Assembly: GCA_022559845.1 (NCBI GenBank)
Contig: CM040117.1
Location: 16,330,856 to 16,394,855, forward strand
Length of the DNA stretch: 64,000 nucleotides
Reading direction: 5' to 3'
Source of the DNA: Amorphophallus konjac
Taxonomy: Eukaryota; Streptophyta; Magnoliopsida; Alismatales; Araceae
The notes under the pieces: model-generated
The model's input: the letters and a program-made list of their open reading frames with translations, nothing else
The model's database searches: none
Told to the model about the DNA's origin: nothing
Shown: piece by piece, positions 22,684 through 33,650 of the stretch
Numbering within the stretch: position 1 is the first letter of the stretch
Layout of the letters: each line of letters starts with the position of its first letter
Position numbers and translations under genes: made by a program

Positions 22684-25600
22684 TCAAACACCAGACTCGC
22701 TCCTCCTCGAGTCAGCAAGGAAAGTCTTGCTCTGAAGAGTCGCCTCTCGGAGCTCCTTAAGCCTACGGCGGAGAGTCTCTATCTCAGCCAGCATACTGCG
22801 GCGCTCCACCTCAACCTCCTGAAGCTCCCTCTGCAACTCCTCTACCCGAAGGGAGGCCCTCCGGTTGCGCACTTCAGCGCCCTCGATCTGGAGGCCAACC
22901 TCAACCTGGGCTGCCCGAAGTCCGCAGAGTTGCTCCTCCCTCTACCGGATCTGCGCCTGGGTCCTCCGTCTCTGCTCCTGAATAGTGTGAAGGCGAGCAA
23001 ACCCCTCCCACAGGGCTGCGACCTCAGCCATCCAAGCGTCCCGTGGAAGGCCTAAGGCATCGTAACCTCGGGTGCAGCAGGCCAGGTGATACCGCATGGC
23101 CTCAACAGTCGACAGGGGGTCAATCTGTAGCAACAACTGAAGGTTCTGAATGAGAAAGGCGCCCATATCAGCATTCCCTAAGGCTACACCAAGCTGGGGC
23201 CCGTCGGGCCACTCTAACCCAAGAGCGGGAAAATCCTGGGGCACATCTGCTCCTCCCTCTGCCGGACCTGAAATAAAAAAAGGAGAAAAAACAAAAGATT
23301 GTGAGTGTACCACCACCATAAAAGCAGTATGGGCAGAGTTCTAAAGTACAAGTCATGCTGGCCTTACCCGAAGCAGCTCTGCTCGCCGGGTCAGTTGTGG
23401 AAGGAGACCCCTCTTCCAAGACTGGAGGGAAAATGTCAACAGGGGTTGACCCTTGTTCTGTAGATGATACAGGTGCAGCCGAGCTCTCTGCAAATGAAAT
23501 GAGAGTCTTAATACTTCATTTGCACCAACAATAAAGATGAGCACTTCAGAGTGATAGAGGCATACCGATCTCTACAGGGGTATCCTCCGCAATCGTTGCG
23601 GCGTCAGCCTCTGCCATTGGCTCCATAAGAGGAGAGATGGCTAAAAAAAAGGGCATCAATATGTAGAGTGATGGTTAATATCACAAAGAAAGGAAGACTC
23701 ATCTAACAAATGATATGGGCTTCTGTTCAAGAAAAATATACCTGGAGCCGAAGGCTCAGTAGGGGTGACCGCATGGTCAGTAGTGCCCCGCTCCTCCAAA
23801 GACGCCTGGGGTGACCTCCCTGCCATCTCAATCCCTTCAAGCTGAGGGGAGAGCCTTCCCTCTGTTTGATCAGCAGCTGTCCAAGTCAGGGGCACAATAC
23901 AATATCAATACTCTCTGAATATAATGAGCATGTATAAGGAAAATGCACAAAATATCTTGTGCATACCTGAAGCATGTATCCCACTGGACTCTACAATGCC
24001 GACAATGCCTGTCAATGGCCCCAAGGCCAAGGGTGGTACTACCCCATCAGGTATCCCCGTCCTAATGGTCAGAGTCCTCAGATCTCCATCGTAGTCTGGC
24101 AAGTCAATGGAAGGCCCTGACTCAACGAGTCTGGAAAGCTCATCTAGGGAGGAGGTCGACTTGGCGGCTGCACAACGAGCAACAAAATAAGTCGAAGGGC
24201 TCACAAATAAGATATGAGGATGATACAATCCTAAAATTACAAGGGCTCATTCTTATTTCTCCTTCCTCAGAGGAGCTTAATGAATAGGAAGAAGAGCCTC
24301 CACTAGAAGAAGTACCGGAAGTCCCTGTACTCGATGAGGTGCGGGAGCTTCCCCCGCTCGAGGAATCTGAGGATGAAGAAGTCCTCTTGTTGGTAGAGGA
24401 CTCAGCCCCTTCTTCGACAACAGGGAGAGTGGGCCGGACCTCAAGATCCTCTACAACAGACAAGGCTATATTAGCCAATATACACAGGCTCTCAAACACA
24501 GGAAAGAGAGGAAAAGTCGAGATAAGGCCAAAAGACGTCTACCTAAACCCTGGACAGCAGGGGTCCTTCCTACATCAAGTGTAGGAGAAGCGGCAGTCAC
24601 CGGTGTGTAATCGTCGGTGGTAGGGTCCAATCCCTCGATGTCCAAACTAACATCAGGGATGGACTCGTCGAACTCCAATCCCGCCTCTGTGAAGACATTC
24701 CCAGGACGAGGAGAAAAGCTCATGGCAACCCGAATCTCAGGAGTTGTATCAAAAAAAAAAGAGAAAGGAGACAGGTTATAACATTGTATAAACATGTTAT
24801 AATGCTGATTTGAAATAAAACTTCCTTTACTTACTAGAGACGTCCGCCGGAGTGGGGGATTCTTCCCCGGAACGTGGGCGGGCAACAGGGCGTGTGTCAT
24901 CCTCTTGGCTTTCAGCCCGGGGCCTCTTCCCAGGAGCATGGACCTCGGAAGCATCACCTAAAGAAGTCTCTCGCGGGAAAATACCGCCCTCTTGGCCACT
25001 AGTGTGATCTGCAAATAATAAAAGATTGCATGTGATGAGCATCTTAAATTACAGAATAGAAAATAAGACAGAGCTAAATAATTCAGCTTATACCTGGCAC
25101 CCCTATGATCATCTCGGGGTTTAAGATGATCTGCTCGGGCTTCAGTTGGAAAACCCGAGCCATCTTATTGACAATGTCCAAGATAGCATTGGGGGTGGCA
25201 GCCACCTCCAGATCTGAAATATACTCCACTGGACCAACATAGCCCACTGCATTGATTATATGGGCCCTCCACTCTGTGAAAGTGATGCCTGCAAATGCTC
25301 CCTCAGAGATTGGCTCTGATAATTGGGACTTAGTCTTCCAGGAGTAAGACACAGAAATTCCAGGGGTCACCCTCTGACGGGAAGACCCAGAAGTGGAAGC
25401 TACTACTGGTGCACTCCTCAAGGGCTTCAAATGTCCCAGCCTCTATCTCACACACGGATAGCTCAGGCAGCGCCAGAAATATGAGACATTGCGAACTCAG
25501 GGTCAAGAAACAGGGGAGGCAGGTCCTCCCTCCTCAGCAGCTCGGATGGCATCGGCACGCTGTCTGAACACATTACTGACCTTGAACCACCAACGCGCAT

Positions 25601-27681
25601 AGTGTATGTCAAAGTGACCCTTGCGCGTATGTTCGGGACTGGGATAATCCTCCTTCACATCACAAAAGAGGAAAGCCCGCCAAGCAGCTACAACCAGATG
25701 GACATCTCTCTGTCTGTACTATCGAAGGGCCAGAGGGAAATCCGCATTCGGGAAATGGCCTGATCGTACCTGAAATCCCTGGCAAATCGGTGTGGATAAT
25801 ACGGCTCGAGAACTGCTGTACTGGAACGGCGGTAAACTGGAACCTCAGGCCGTATACAAACCACCCACTCGACCAGTGCATGGGAAGAGGGCAAAGCCCA
25901 GGAAGACAACCTACAGGCAACTGTCTCGCCCTGTCGCTCCAGGTAAGGACGGTATAGGTGGGAGCTGTGGTCGAAGTCTAGACTCTCACCCCTCCCAGTA
26001 TGGAGAAAAGACAAAGCACGGCGGGCACTGGCTAGCTGTAAAACTGCATCCTGGTCCGGGTGACCAGCAAAGGCGAAGATGAGCGGAGCAGCTGGGTTAT
26101 CAAACCGTGTCCTCTGCGAAAGCTTTGGTAACAGCAAACCAGCCCACGCACTCAAATAATGAGTGGGCATCAGAATACCCTTGTCTCTGGGCGACAAGTG
26201 TAAAGTCAAAGCTCCGAAAGAGTGGTAGATGTTCGCCAATGTGGCTGGGGCAATAGCAACCCTGCGCCCACACGCCATCAAGCAAGCCGGGTAGATCACA
26301 TGTGCCCGTAGAATTCCCTCCTCTCCATGAGGGATCACAAAGCTGGCCAGCCAATAGGCCAAGTAAGCTGCCAAGTACGTCAGCGGCGGCAGCTCCCTCG
26401 AGTTCCACCCCTGTGCTGGGGCGGGCAAGTGACGTGGGTGTGAAGTAAACCTCAGCACGACCTCCCTGCACTGCTCCCAGGTCATACCAAAAGAAGTGAA
26501 CTCTTCATAAAAGCAGTAGGGACCGCTGTAAAAATGCATCACCCAGACATTCAATGTCACTCTCGGTGTGCGGGCAGCCATCTCTTTTCCCACGAGGCTA
26601 GGTCCCTCCAAGTCTTCATCAAATATCTGAAGCAGTAAGGAAGGAGATACCGACCGGCTCCATCTAAAGCACTGAGATGCAAATCATCCAAGGACAGCTC
26701 CTCATAGGGCTGTCCACAAATTGGCAGTCTAGAAATCCTGTGAAAAGTCCACAGGTCTAGTGAAGTCTCCCCCTCAGCGGTGACGAATGTGTTCCAGCGC
26801 CAGTTGAACCTTTCAGCCAAGGCCTGGACCAACCCTGTGTGGCAGGGATAGGAGTACAATGTCGCGGTCACTGCATGGCGGATCCCCCCCCCTATCAAGC
26901 ACTGCTCTGTAAACAATCAGAATGCCCCACAACCATTCCGTCGCATCTCAACGATAGCAATGGGAAGGAATGACGGCCCATCTCCCATACCAGTTGGGAG
27001 TCTTCTGTGCTAATATCCTCTCCAATAAACAATCATGATCATAATCATCATGGACAAAAGTAGCACCAGAGGGAGTCAGGAACATCCCGTCTACTGCAAC
27101 ATCCGTGGCCTTGTGATGCCCGGATAAATGTCAAATGGCTGGTGAGGATGGCCCCACTCGAGCTGTAAAGCTGTCAAAATCCCTGAAGAAGCCCAAACTC
27201 TTTTGATCAGGATATTGCCTATGTCGCACAAAGCCCTCGGGAAGCTCGGATAGGAAAAGGTGCAAGTGCCTTGCATGCTATCCCTCCCAAGCAATATATC
27301 TCGCTCGAGACAACGCCTCTCTCCTAGCAAGCGGGAATCATTAGCCTCCACACCAAGAGGCACAAAGCTCTGGATAAAAGATAGGAGATGTTGATCCAGT
27401 GGAAAATGGGATGGAGATCCTCCTGAGCGATCATATACATAGACTCCCTGTCACCTCATAATGCGAGAGACATCAATAGCGCCCTCAGAGGCAGCAATCT
27501 CCTCAGTTGGGCCCTCAACGACCCAAGTAAACCCACGGTCCACCACGTCAAAACTCTCAGAAGTAATGCTACGAGGAGGGAATGGTGGCATGGGCCTATC
27601 CGTCCTCCGCACATAGTGATCATCGGAGCCCCCAACCCTGGGCCTCCGTGACGCCTCTCTACTTCTGCTTTGGCGAGCCAT
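22684..27681 (-). pseudogene. Antisense multi-exon gene of element A: plant-mobile-domain-like protein with C-terminal coiled coil
   Basis: Opposite in strand to gag-pol, it occupies the space between the tandem repeats and the 3' LTR. From an ATG at 27681 the N-terminal half (27681-25083) shows TAEGETSLDLWTFHRISRLP, RYLLPYCFRYLMKTW, RAHVIYPACLMACG and LEPYYPHRFARDFRYDQ, all collinear with the gene in element D. Several frameshifts or stops break this half (about 27455, 26600, 25690). The 3' half has seven clear GT-AG introns: 25093-25009, 24542-24451, 24240-24168, 23966-23877, 23741-23641, 23565-23488 and 23367-23268. All are phase 1, and the exons whose two ends I can fix (210, 201, 135, 75 and 120 nt) are open multiples of 3. 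An eighth intron (24834 to about 24736) has a donor but a decayed acceptor. The last exon ends in a coiled coil (VEELQRELQEVEVERR) with one in-frame TAG at 22942. The GETSLDLW...GLPI pattern resembles plant mobile domain (aminotransferase-like) proteins; this is recognition by eye, and the function is unknown. Confidence 0.7.
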
Positions 27682-27885
27682 GTCGGTAGAAGCTGCAAAA
27701 GTCAAGAGCAAGGAGGAACAATGAGTAACAAAGCTCAATAAAAGATCAAATCAGCATATGGACAGCAGCAAGAATATTGAGCAGTCCTACAAAGCCCCAT
27801 TATGTCAATGGACTCGGGGATTAGCAAAAAAAAGCCATAAAAGACACGGGCCACCCGCCCCCGCCTACGGCTTTAACGGATGTCC

Positions 27886-27898
27886 CGTGGGGGGCATT
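27886..27898 (+). other. Polypurine tract of element A
   Basis: CGTGGGGGGCATT lies immediately upstream of the 3' LTR start TGTTGCACCC, the expected position for the plus-strand DNA primer. Confidence 0.65.
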
Positions 27899-30649
27899 TG
27901 TTGCACCCACTATTTATCTCGGATAAATCGAGATATTACCCTCGCATTGTTCGGGGTCAGTGTTATCAGAACCGGACCGGTGCCTGAGCCGGACAATGAG
28001 CTAGTTCGGTTCGAACCGGTTTGACCGTTCAATCGAACCGATTTGAACCGTGATGTCATTATAATATTGATATATGGTCCGACCCGATTCTATAAACCTA
28101 AGACCATAAGAAATGAGATATAATTATCAAAATAAATAAACATACATGTATAATTATTAGTCATGATTATGTAACTACTAACTATATAAGTAAAAAAACA
28201 ACAATAACATGGTTAAATAAACTGACCTTAAAATTTTTTAATATTTCATTGGTGTTCACTCTTCACAATTGACATTTATACTCCTTTAAACATTTAAACT
28301 TTAAATATATCTAAAACAAAATGATAAATAACAACAAACTCAGGTGGCTCAATAATCGCTCAGCTCTCCGTACCACTCTGCTAGATTCCCCGTTATCAAA
28401 AAATAAGATAATTTTGTTCACAAATACATATCATTTTGAATATTTAAATAATTTTATATTTTTTTTGAAAGGTGAATCGGGTCGAACCGGTTCACCGGTT
28501 GAACCGCGGTTCGCCCGGTTCTTTAACATTAGACCAGACCGGGCCTAATCGGACCGGTTCCGGGACCGATTCACGATCGAACCGGTTCGACCGGCCGGTC
28601 CGGTCCGGTTCTGATAACACTGTTCGGGCTTCAATATTCGGCGTATCGCCGCTCCGTGGAATATTTCCACACATCGGGACTTTGCGGCCTGTCTATTTCT
28701 ACAATTATGGATTCCTCGCAGCAAGCGGGGTGATTGGGCACCGGGTTAAAAACCACCACGATTGTTAGGATCGCGTGGTTCCGGGCGAAACCCTGGAAGG
28801 GGAGGTTTTTATCCCTCGGACGCTCGACGTGAGGAAGGGAAGCTTCGCAGCGAGAGAAGGGAGACGCGAGGGATGGTGTACCCACCGTCAAAGGAGTTCC
28901 ACACACGTGTATCACGCAGCCCAGACAAGAACAAATCCGCTCCTCGCGGCCCACGGCACGGGGAAGACGACGATTAAACAAGGAGGCACATTCTCTCCTC
29001 TTTCCACGTGGGGTGCAGCGAGCAACAGGCCCTCGAAAGCCCCGGGGAGGGTTTTTTTAAGCAAAAAGGGGGTAATAAGGACCCATCCGGGGTCGCCGAG
29101 ACCCACGCGGGGTCGCCCTACCCCGGACGGGCCCGCGCGTGGGAGGGCGACCCTGCCCAGAGTCGCGCGACCCCAGGAGGGCATGCCCGGGGTCATCCAC
29201 CCCGAGCAGGTCCCGCGCGGGCCTGCCCGGGTCATTCGAGCCCGGGTGGGTCCGGGGTCATCCTACCCCGACCCATTCTCTCTCCCACGCACACAAAAAA
29301 AGAGGAAAAAGAAAAAAAAGGGAAAAATGACCCTCCTGGGGTCACTTCCATCCCATTTAACCCGTACGGGTTCAAACACCCCCGGGTAGCTCGCCACTTC
29401 TATAAATAGACCCCCAAGGGTCCAGAAGGGGGGACAGATCTACGACTCAGCAGCTACGACACACAGCGAAGCAACAAGCACTTAGAAGGACTTCGTTTGT
29501 TGTTTTGACCCGTGAGGGGTAAGTCCTGGGTCTTGTATTTATGCCTCTAAGGGGTATTTTTGTAATTATGCCCCCTCCGCGGGTCATGTTTGTAAGTTTC
29601 TATATCCCGAGTCGACTAAATTATGTAGTTCCGTCTCTATAGCGGGAGAATTACAAAAATGTCCTCCCCGGGATCGCGAGAAACAATAAGTCATGTTATT
29701 TGCAATTTTACCCTGTAAGTTCTTGTAATTGGGGCTACGCCCCTATTTCCCGCGCTAGTACGGATCTCTGTAATGTACAGTCGACAACTCGCCGACAACC
29801 CTTATTCCCACTTGGGCCATGAATGTACATGATGTATTCTACAGATTTCCTCTGTACATCAGTCAAGAAAAATTATAAGAAAACCCGTGACTTTCGGGAA
29901 TTGCATATACACCCCTTCTTTGGCAAAATTGACACACGTGAGCCTTCTATGAAGCCCTCGTCACTCCTTCGGCTCGAGGATGTTGTCAGCCCAGTCCGAC
30001 ACTTGGGTGCCGCCTTAAATCTAGGTCTATGTAGGGTTTGATAAAATTACTAAAATACCCCTGTGACCTAGAAATGGCCTAGTCGCCCTTAAAACCCTAT
30101 ATAAATGGCCTCAGTGTCTTGGGAAGTCAATGGTCCAACCCTACTTTCGTTCCAACCCAGAAATTTTAGGAACACTCCTGGCCCGGTAAAATTATCAAAA
30201 TATCCTTGGAAAAGTAAAATTATCAAAATACCCTCAGGGTCCAGGAAACCTCCCGCCACTTCAAAAATGCCTATGGCTTTTACAAAATTGCATTCAAGCT
30301 CCTGAATTCTAGGGTTTCGCCTGAATTTGAGAGGCCTTTGATGAAACCCTAGTCTAGTCAGGCTGTCGGTGGTAAGCGAGTGGTCATTGCAAGTCACCCA
30401 AGTGAGCATGCCCTCAACATCTGAACCTCTGTAGGGCATTTTGAGATTTCTTTGACAGTCAAACAAAGGTGTTCGAACGTTAGGCCGATGTAATCAATGG
30501 GGAAAGGTCCAGCACCCGAACCCAAATCGCCTGATACAATGCGCACCCACGGAATAAACCCCCACATATAAAGAAATGTTTCTTTTCAAAAAGAACAGCT
30601 CCCGAACCAAAAAATATATATATTTGTATATATAATTCCGTGGCCAACA
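27899..30649 (+). repeat. 3' LTR of element A (contains a MITE)
   Basis: Collinear with the left LTR and the same except for substitutions, small indels and the MITE at 27958-28622. It ends GGCCAACA followed by the duplication GACCC. The TATA box is at 29401-29408. Confidence 0.92.
27958..28622. mobile_element. hAT-type MITE in element A's 3' LTR
   Basis: A 665-bp AT-rich element with perfect 18-bp inverted ends, CAGTGTTATCAGAACCGG, extending imperfectly through GGTTCGAACCGGTT-rich subterminal sequence. The 8-bp duplication is TTCGGGGT (27950-27957) and TTCGGGCT (28623-28630, one mismatch). The left LTR of A has the empty site (TTCGGGGTTCAATATT). CAGTG ends with an 8-bp duplication indicate the hAT superfamily. 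No transposase is encoded. Confidence 0.92.
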
Positions 30650-30654
30650 GACCC

Positions 30655-31200
30655 CAACAAAGACTCTATCTCGCTTTCGATATGGGTTGCAAGATGACTA
30701 TCATCGGGAGCTCGTTGCCCACGGCGCACCTACATTGGAGCTGGCCTATCAACTAGTGATAGATTTAGACGAATCTAGGGGCGCTCTCCTTTCTCCAGCT
30801 GTCTAGGTCCATGACACACATGGCAAGTCTGTGTCTACGAATAAGTCTACTTCTTTCCGTTTCGGCCCCTCTTCTTCTTCTAACAAGCCCATCACTAGCT
30901 CTTCTAGCGTCAAACCTCCTCTACTACTAAAGGAGAACTGCTAAAGAACCATTCAAAGTCAACCCTAGGACTCAATGCTACCAATGACAAGGGTATGGCC
31001 ATGTGGCGAGCTAGTGTCCGAGTCAAACCAAGTCTCTCTACATTGAAGGTATGCATGAGGGTGACGAACAAGAGGATGTAGAGGAAGTTGTTCACCAAGT
31101 TGAGGGAGACTCAGATGACTCAGCTGATGAGAGAGTTTGTGGGGTGCATTAAGAGCGTTGCCCCATGCCAACCAATTTCCCCTAGTGAAGACCCTAGGTT
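30655..31200 (+). pseudogene. Element B gag, 3' part with zinc knuckle
   Basis: It continues gag in frame after the A insertion (TLSRFRYGLQDDYHRELVAH, typical of the capsid C-terminus). A CCHC knuckle at about 30978-31020 has its second Cys codon changed to TGA and a TAG before the last Cys. Not functional. Confidence 0.75.
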
Positions 31201-31239
31201 GAGTGTGGTTAGGTGCACCCTAACACAACCCCAGTCAAT

Positions 31240-32037
31240 AGATGATTAGAAGAGGACCACAATCTTCCACACATTCACCAAAATTGGAGAGAACAGTTAC
31301 AAGGTGATTGTGGATAGTGGTTGTTGCATCAACGTTGTATCTTCTCATCTTTTGACCACTCTCAAATTAAGTCGGAGCCCCACCCCAAACTCTACAAAGT
31401 GTTCAAGATCGACACCACATCTATTGAGGTTAAAGAGCGTAGCCTGATTCCCATTGAGTTTGCTACATACAAGGACAAGGTGTGGTGTGATATCATCACT
31501 ATGGACGTAGGGCACATCATCCTGGGTAGACCTTGGTTGTTTGATCTTGACGTTATCACCTATGGATGCTCAAACATTTGCTTTTTTATCCATGATGGTA
31601 AACATGTGAAGCTAGTGCCGAGCCAACCCAAACCCCTAAGTTCTAAAAAGAAGGCTGACAACAAGATTGAGAAGGACAAGAGAAAGAAAGTAATCAATCT
31701 GATCAGCGCCAAAGAATTGGAGCAAGATTTGAACAAAGGCCAACCATTGTTTGCTCTTTTGGCCCGAGAAGTTGAAAAGGATGCCTCTCTACCCCTCCTA
31801 GAATCTGTCAAGGGCCTTCTCGAGGAGTTTGCGAATGTTCTCCCGAAGGACTTACCAGACGAGTTACCTCCATTGCGTGACATCCAACACGCTATAGACT
31901 TCATCCCAGAAGCCACCTTACCTAACCTGCCCTATTATCGAATGAATCTTGCGGACCATGCAGAACTCAAAAGGCAAGTTGACGAGTTGTTGTCAAGACT
32001 CAAGAGGCTCCGTGAGAGAGAGCATGAGTCCATGTGA
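31240..32037 (+). pseudogene. Element B aspartic protease and protease-RT linker
   Basis: The active site VIVDSGCCINVV (about 31300-31335) is in one frame. After a shift the 238-codon frame 31321-32037 carries IEVKERSLIPIEFATYKDKV and HIILGRPWLFDLDV (second protease block). The RT entry DELPPLRDIQHAIDFIPEA and [20 protein letters not shown] follow. Only the shift between active site and flap region is obvious here. Confidence 0.75.
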
Positions 32038-33225
32038 GGTCCCAGCCCTATTGACGCTGAAGAAAAATGGCACATGGCGTATGTGTGTTGACAGTCGTGC
32101 TAATAACAAAATCACGATCAAGTACAGCTTCCCTATCCCCTAATTAGACGACATGTTAGACCTTATAGCTGGTGCCACCATCTTTTCCAAGATCGATCTG
32201 AAGAGTGGGTACCACCAGATTAGGATTCGACTCAAGGACGAATGGAAGACAACCTTTAAGACTAAGAATGGACTCTATGAGTGGGTGGTCATGAATTTTG
32301 GTCTGTCCAATGCCCCAAGCAGCTTCATGAGGGTCATGACTCAGGTGTTTCGGCCTTTCATGGGTAAGTTCCCGATTGTCTATTTTGATGGCATCTTGAT
32401 TTACAGCCAGACTAGACCACCTTCGCCAAGTCTTCACCACCAAGGATGGCAGTATCGGTTTCGATATCGGTTTCGGCCGGTCTCGAAACCGATACGTACC
32501 GGTTTCGGTATCGGTTTCGGTTTCGGCCGAAACCGGTTGAAACCATTCAAAAACCTCAAAAATTTAGTAAAACATGTCCGGTTTCGGCCGAAACCTGTCC
32601 GGTTTTGGCGGAAATCGTCAAGTTTCGGACCGAAACAGGTGAGTTTCGGCCTAAACCAATACGGTTTCGTCCGAAACCATTAAAAAAGTAATATTTAATA
32701 GGTTTCGGACCTGCTACAGTGTTAAGGGCCGGTTTCGGATAGGTACCGTCCGAAACATGTCGGTAATATTTAAATCGTCAGGTTTCGGACCGAAACAGGT
32801 GAGTTTCGGCCGAAACCAATACGGTTTCGTCCGAAACCATTAAAAAAGTAATATTTAATAGGTTTCGGACCTGCTACAGTGTTAAGGGCCGGTTTCGGAT
32901 CGGTACCGGCCGAAACCGATACGTTTCGGCCGAAACGTATCAGTTTCGGCCGATATTGCCAACAGTGTTCACCACACTTCAGAATGAGAAATTATATGCC
33001 AACCCAAAGAATGCACAGACCGTGTCAGTTTTCTCGGATTTGTAGTCTCTACTAAGGGAGTCTCAACAGATCCCGAGAAGGTGAGAGCCATTAGGGAGTG
33101 GCCTTTGCCACGTAATATCAGGGATGTCCGTAGCTTTCATGGGTTAGCCACTTTCTACCGTCGGTTCATTAAGAAATTCAGAGAGATCATGGCCCCGATA
33201 ACCGACTACATGAAGAAGGGTGAGT
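31949..33225 (+). pseudogene. Element B reverse transcriptase (interrupted by a MITE)
   Basis: Frames 31949-32143 and 32153-32430 show [35 protein letters not shown] and [18 protein letters not shown]. The catalytic box is YFDGILIYS, so the second Asp is Gly. The MITE 32441-32967 splits RT. It resumes at 32976 with NEKLYANPK (Cys of the usual KC block changed), [18 protein letters not shown] and FYRRFIKKF. Dead. Confidence 0.8.
32441..32967. mobile_element. hAT-type MITE made of GGTTTCGG/CCGAAACC palindromes
   Basis: A 527-bp insertion in RT flanked by a perfect 8-bp duplication TTCACCAC (32433-32440, 32968-32975). Imperfect inverted ends start CAAGGATGGCAGTATCGG on the left and CACTGTTGGCAATATCGG on the right complement. 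The interior is a dense array of GGTTTCGGxCGAAACC-type palindromes, with a ~135-bp internal direct duplication (about 32608-32745 and 32776-32912). Confidence 0.88.
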
Positions 33226-33650
33226 CTGAGTGAACCGCTGCAACCACTAGGGCTTTTGAGGAAATCAAGACCAGGATGACTGAGGCCCCTATCATGCGTT
33301 TACCTGATTTTTCCAAAGTCTTTGAGCTGGCTTGTGATGATTCGACGCTTGCCATTGGTGGTGTTCTCAGTCAAGAAAGTCACCCGATTGCCTACTTTAG
33401 CGAGAAGTTGAACGACATCCGCCAATGTTACTCCACTTATGGCAAAGAATTGTATGCCGTTATTCAGGCTTTGCGGCATTAGCCACACTAACTGTTGCCT
33501 CAAGAATTTGTCATTTCTTCAGATCATGAGACCTTGAAGTACATAAACTCACAAAAGAAGCCAAACTCATTACATGGCCGATGGATTGAGTTCCTCCAAG
33601 AGTACACATATGTCCTTAAGCACAAGGCGCAAGGCAGCCGATGCGCTCAA
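33226..33650 (+). pseudogene. Element B RNase H
   Basis: Frame 33276-33482 and its continuation show RLPDFSKVFELACDDSTLAI, HPIAYFSEKLND, CYSTYGKELYAVIQALRH, a TAG and a further stop, then FVISSDHETLKYINSQKK and RWIEFLQEY. This is the standard gypsy RNase H following RT, with stops at about 33481 and 33490. Confidence 0.78.

Larger units (their letters stand above)
7786..30649 (+). mobile_element. Element A: 22.9-kb Tat-clade Ty3/gypsy retrotransposon
   Basis: A full-length element with LTRs TGTTGCACCC...GGCCAACA and the perfect 5-bp duplication GACCC (7781-7785 and 30650-30654), inserted in element B's gag. Plus-strand order: LTR, PBS, gag, protease, RT, RNase H, a second (archaeal-type) RNase H, integrase, direct repeat, tandem repeats, direct repeat, antisense multi-exon gene, PPT, LTR. 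The second RNase H before integrase and the large size with extra ORFs are characteristic of the plant Tat clade (Ogre/Retand/RIRE relatives). Numerous stops and frameshifts make this copy non-autonomous now. Confidence 0.9.

Noticed and set aside
32153..32683. 176-codon frame that looks like RT fused to an RFR/PKP-rich tail
   Set aside because: The tail is the MITE at 32441-32967 read through by chance.
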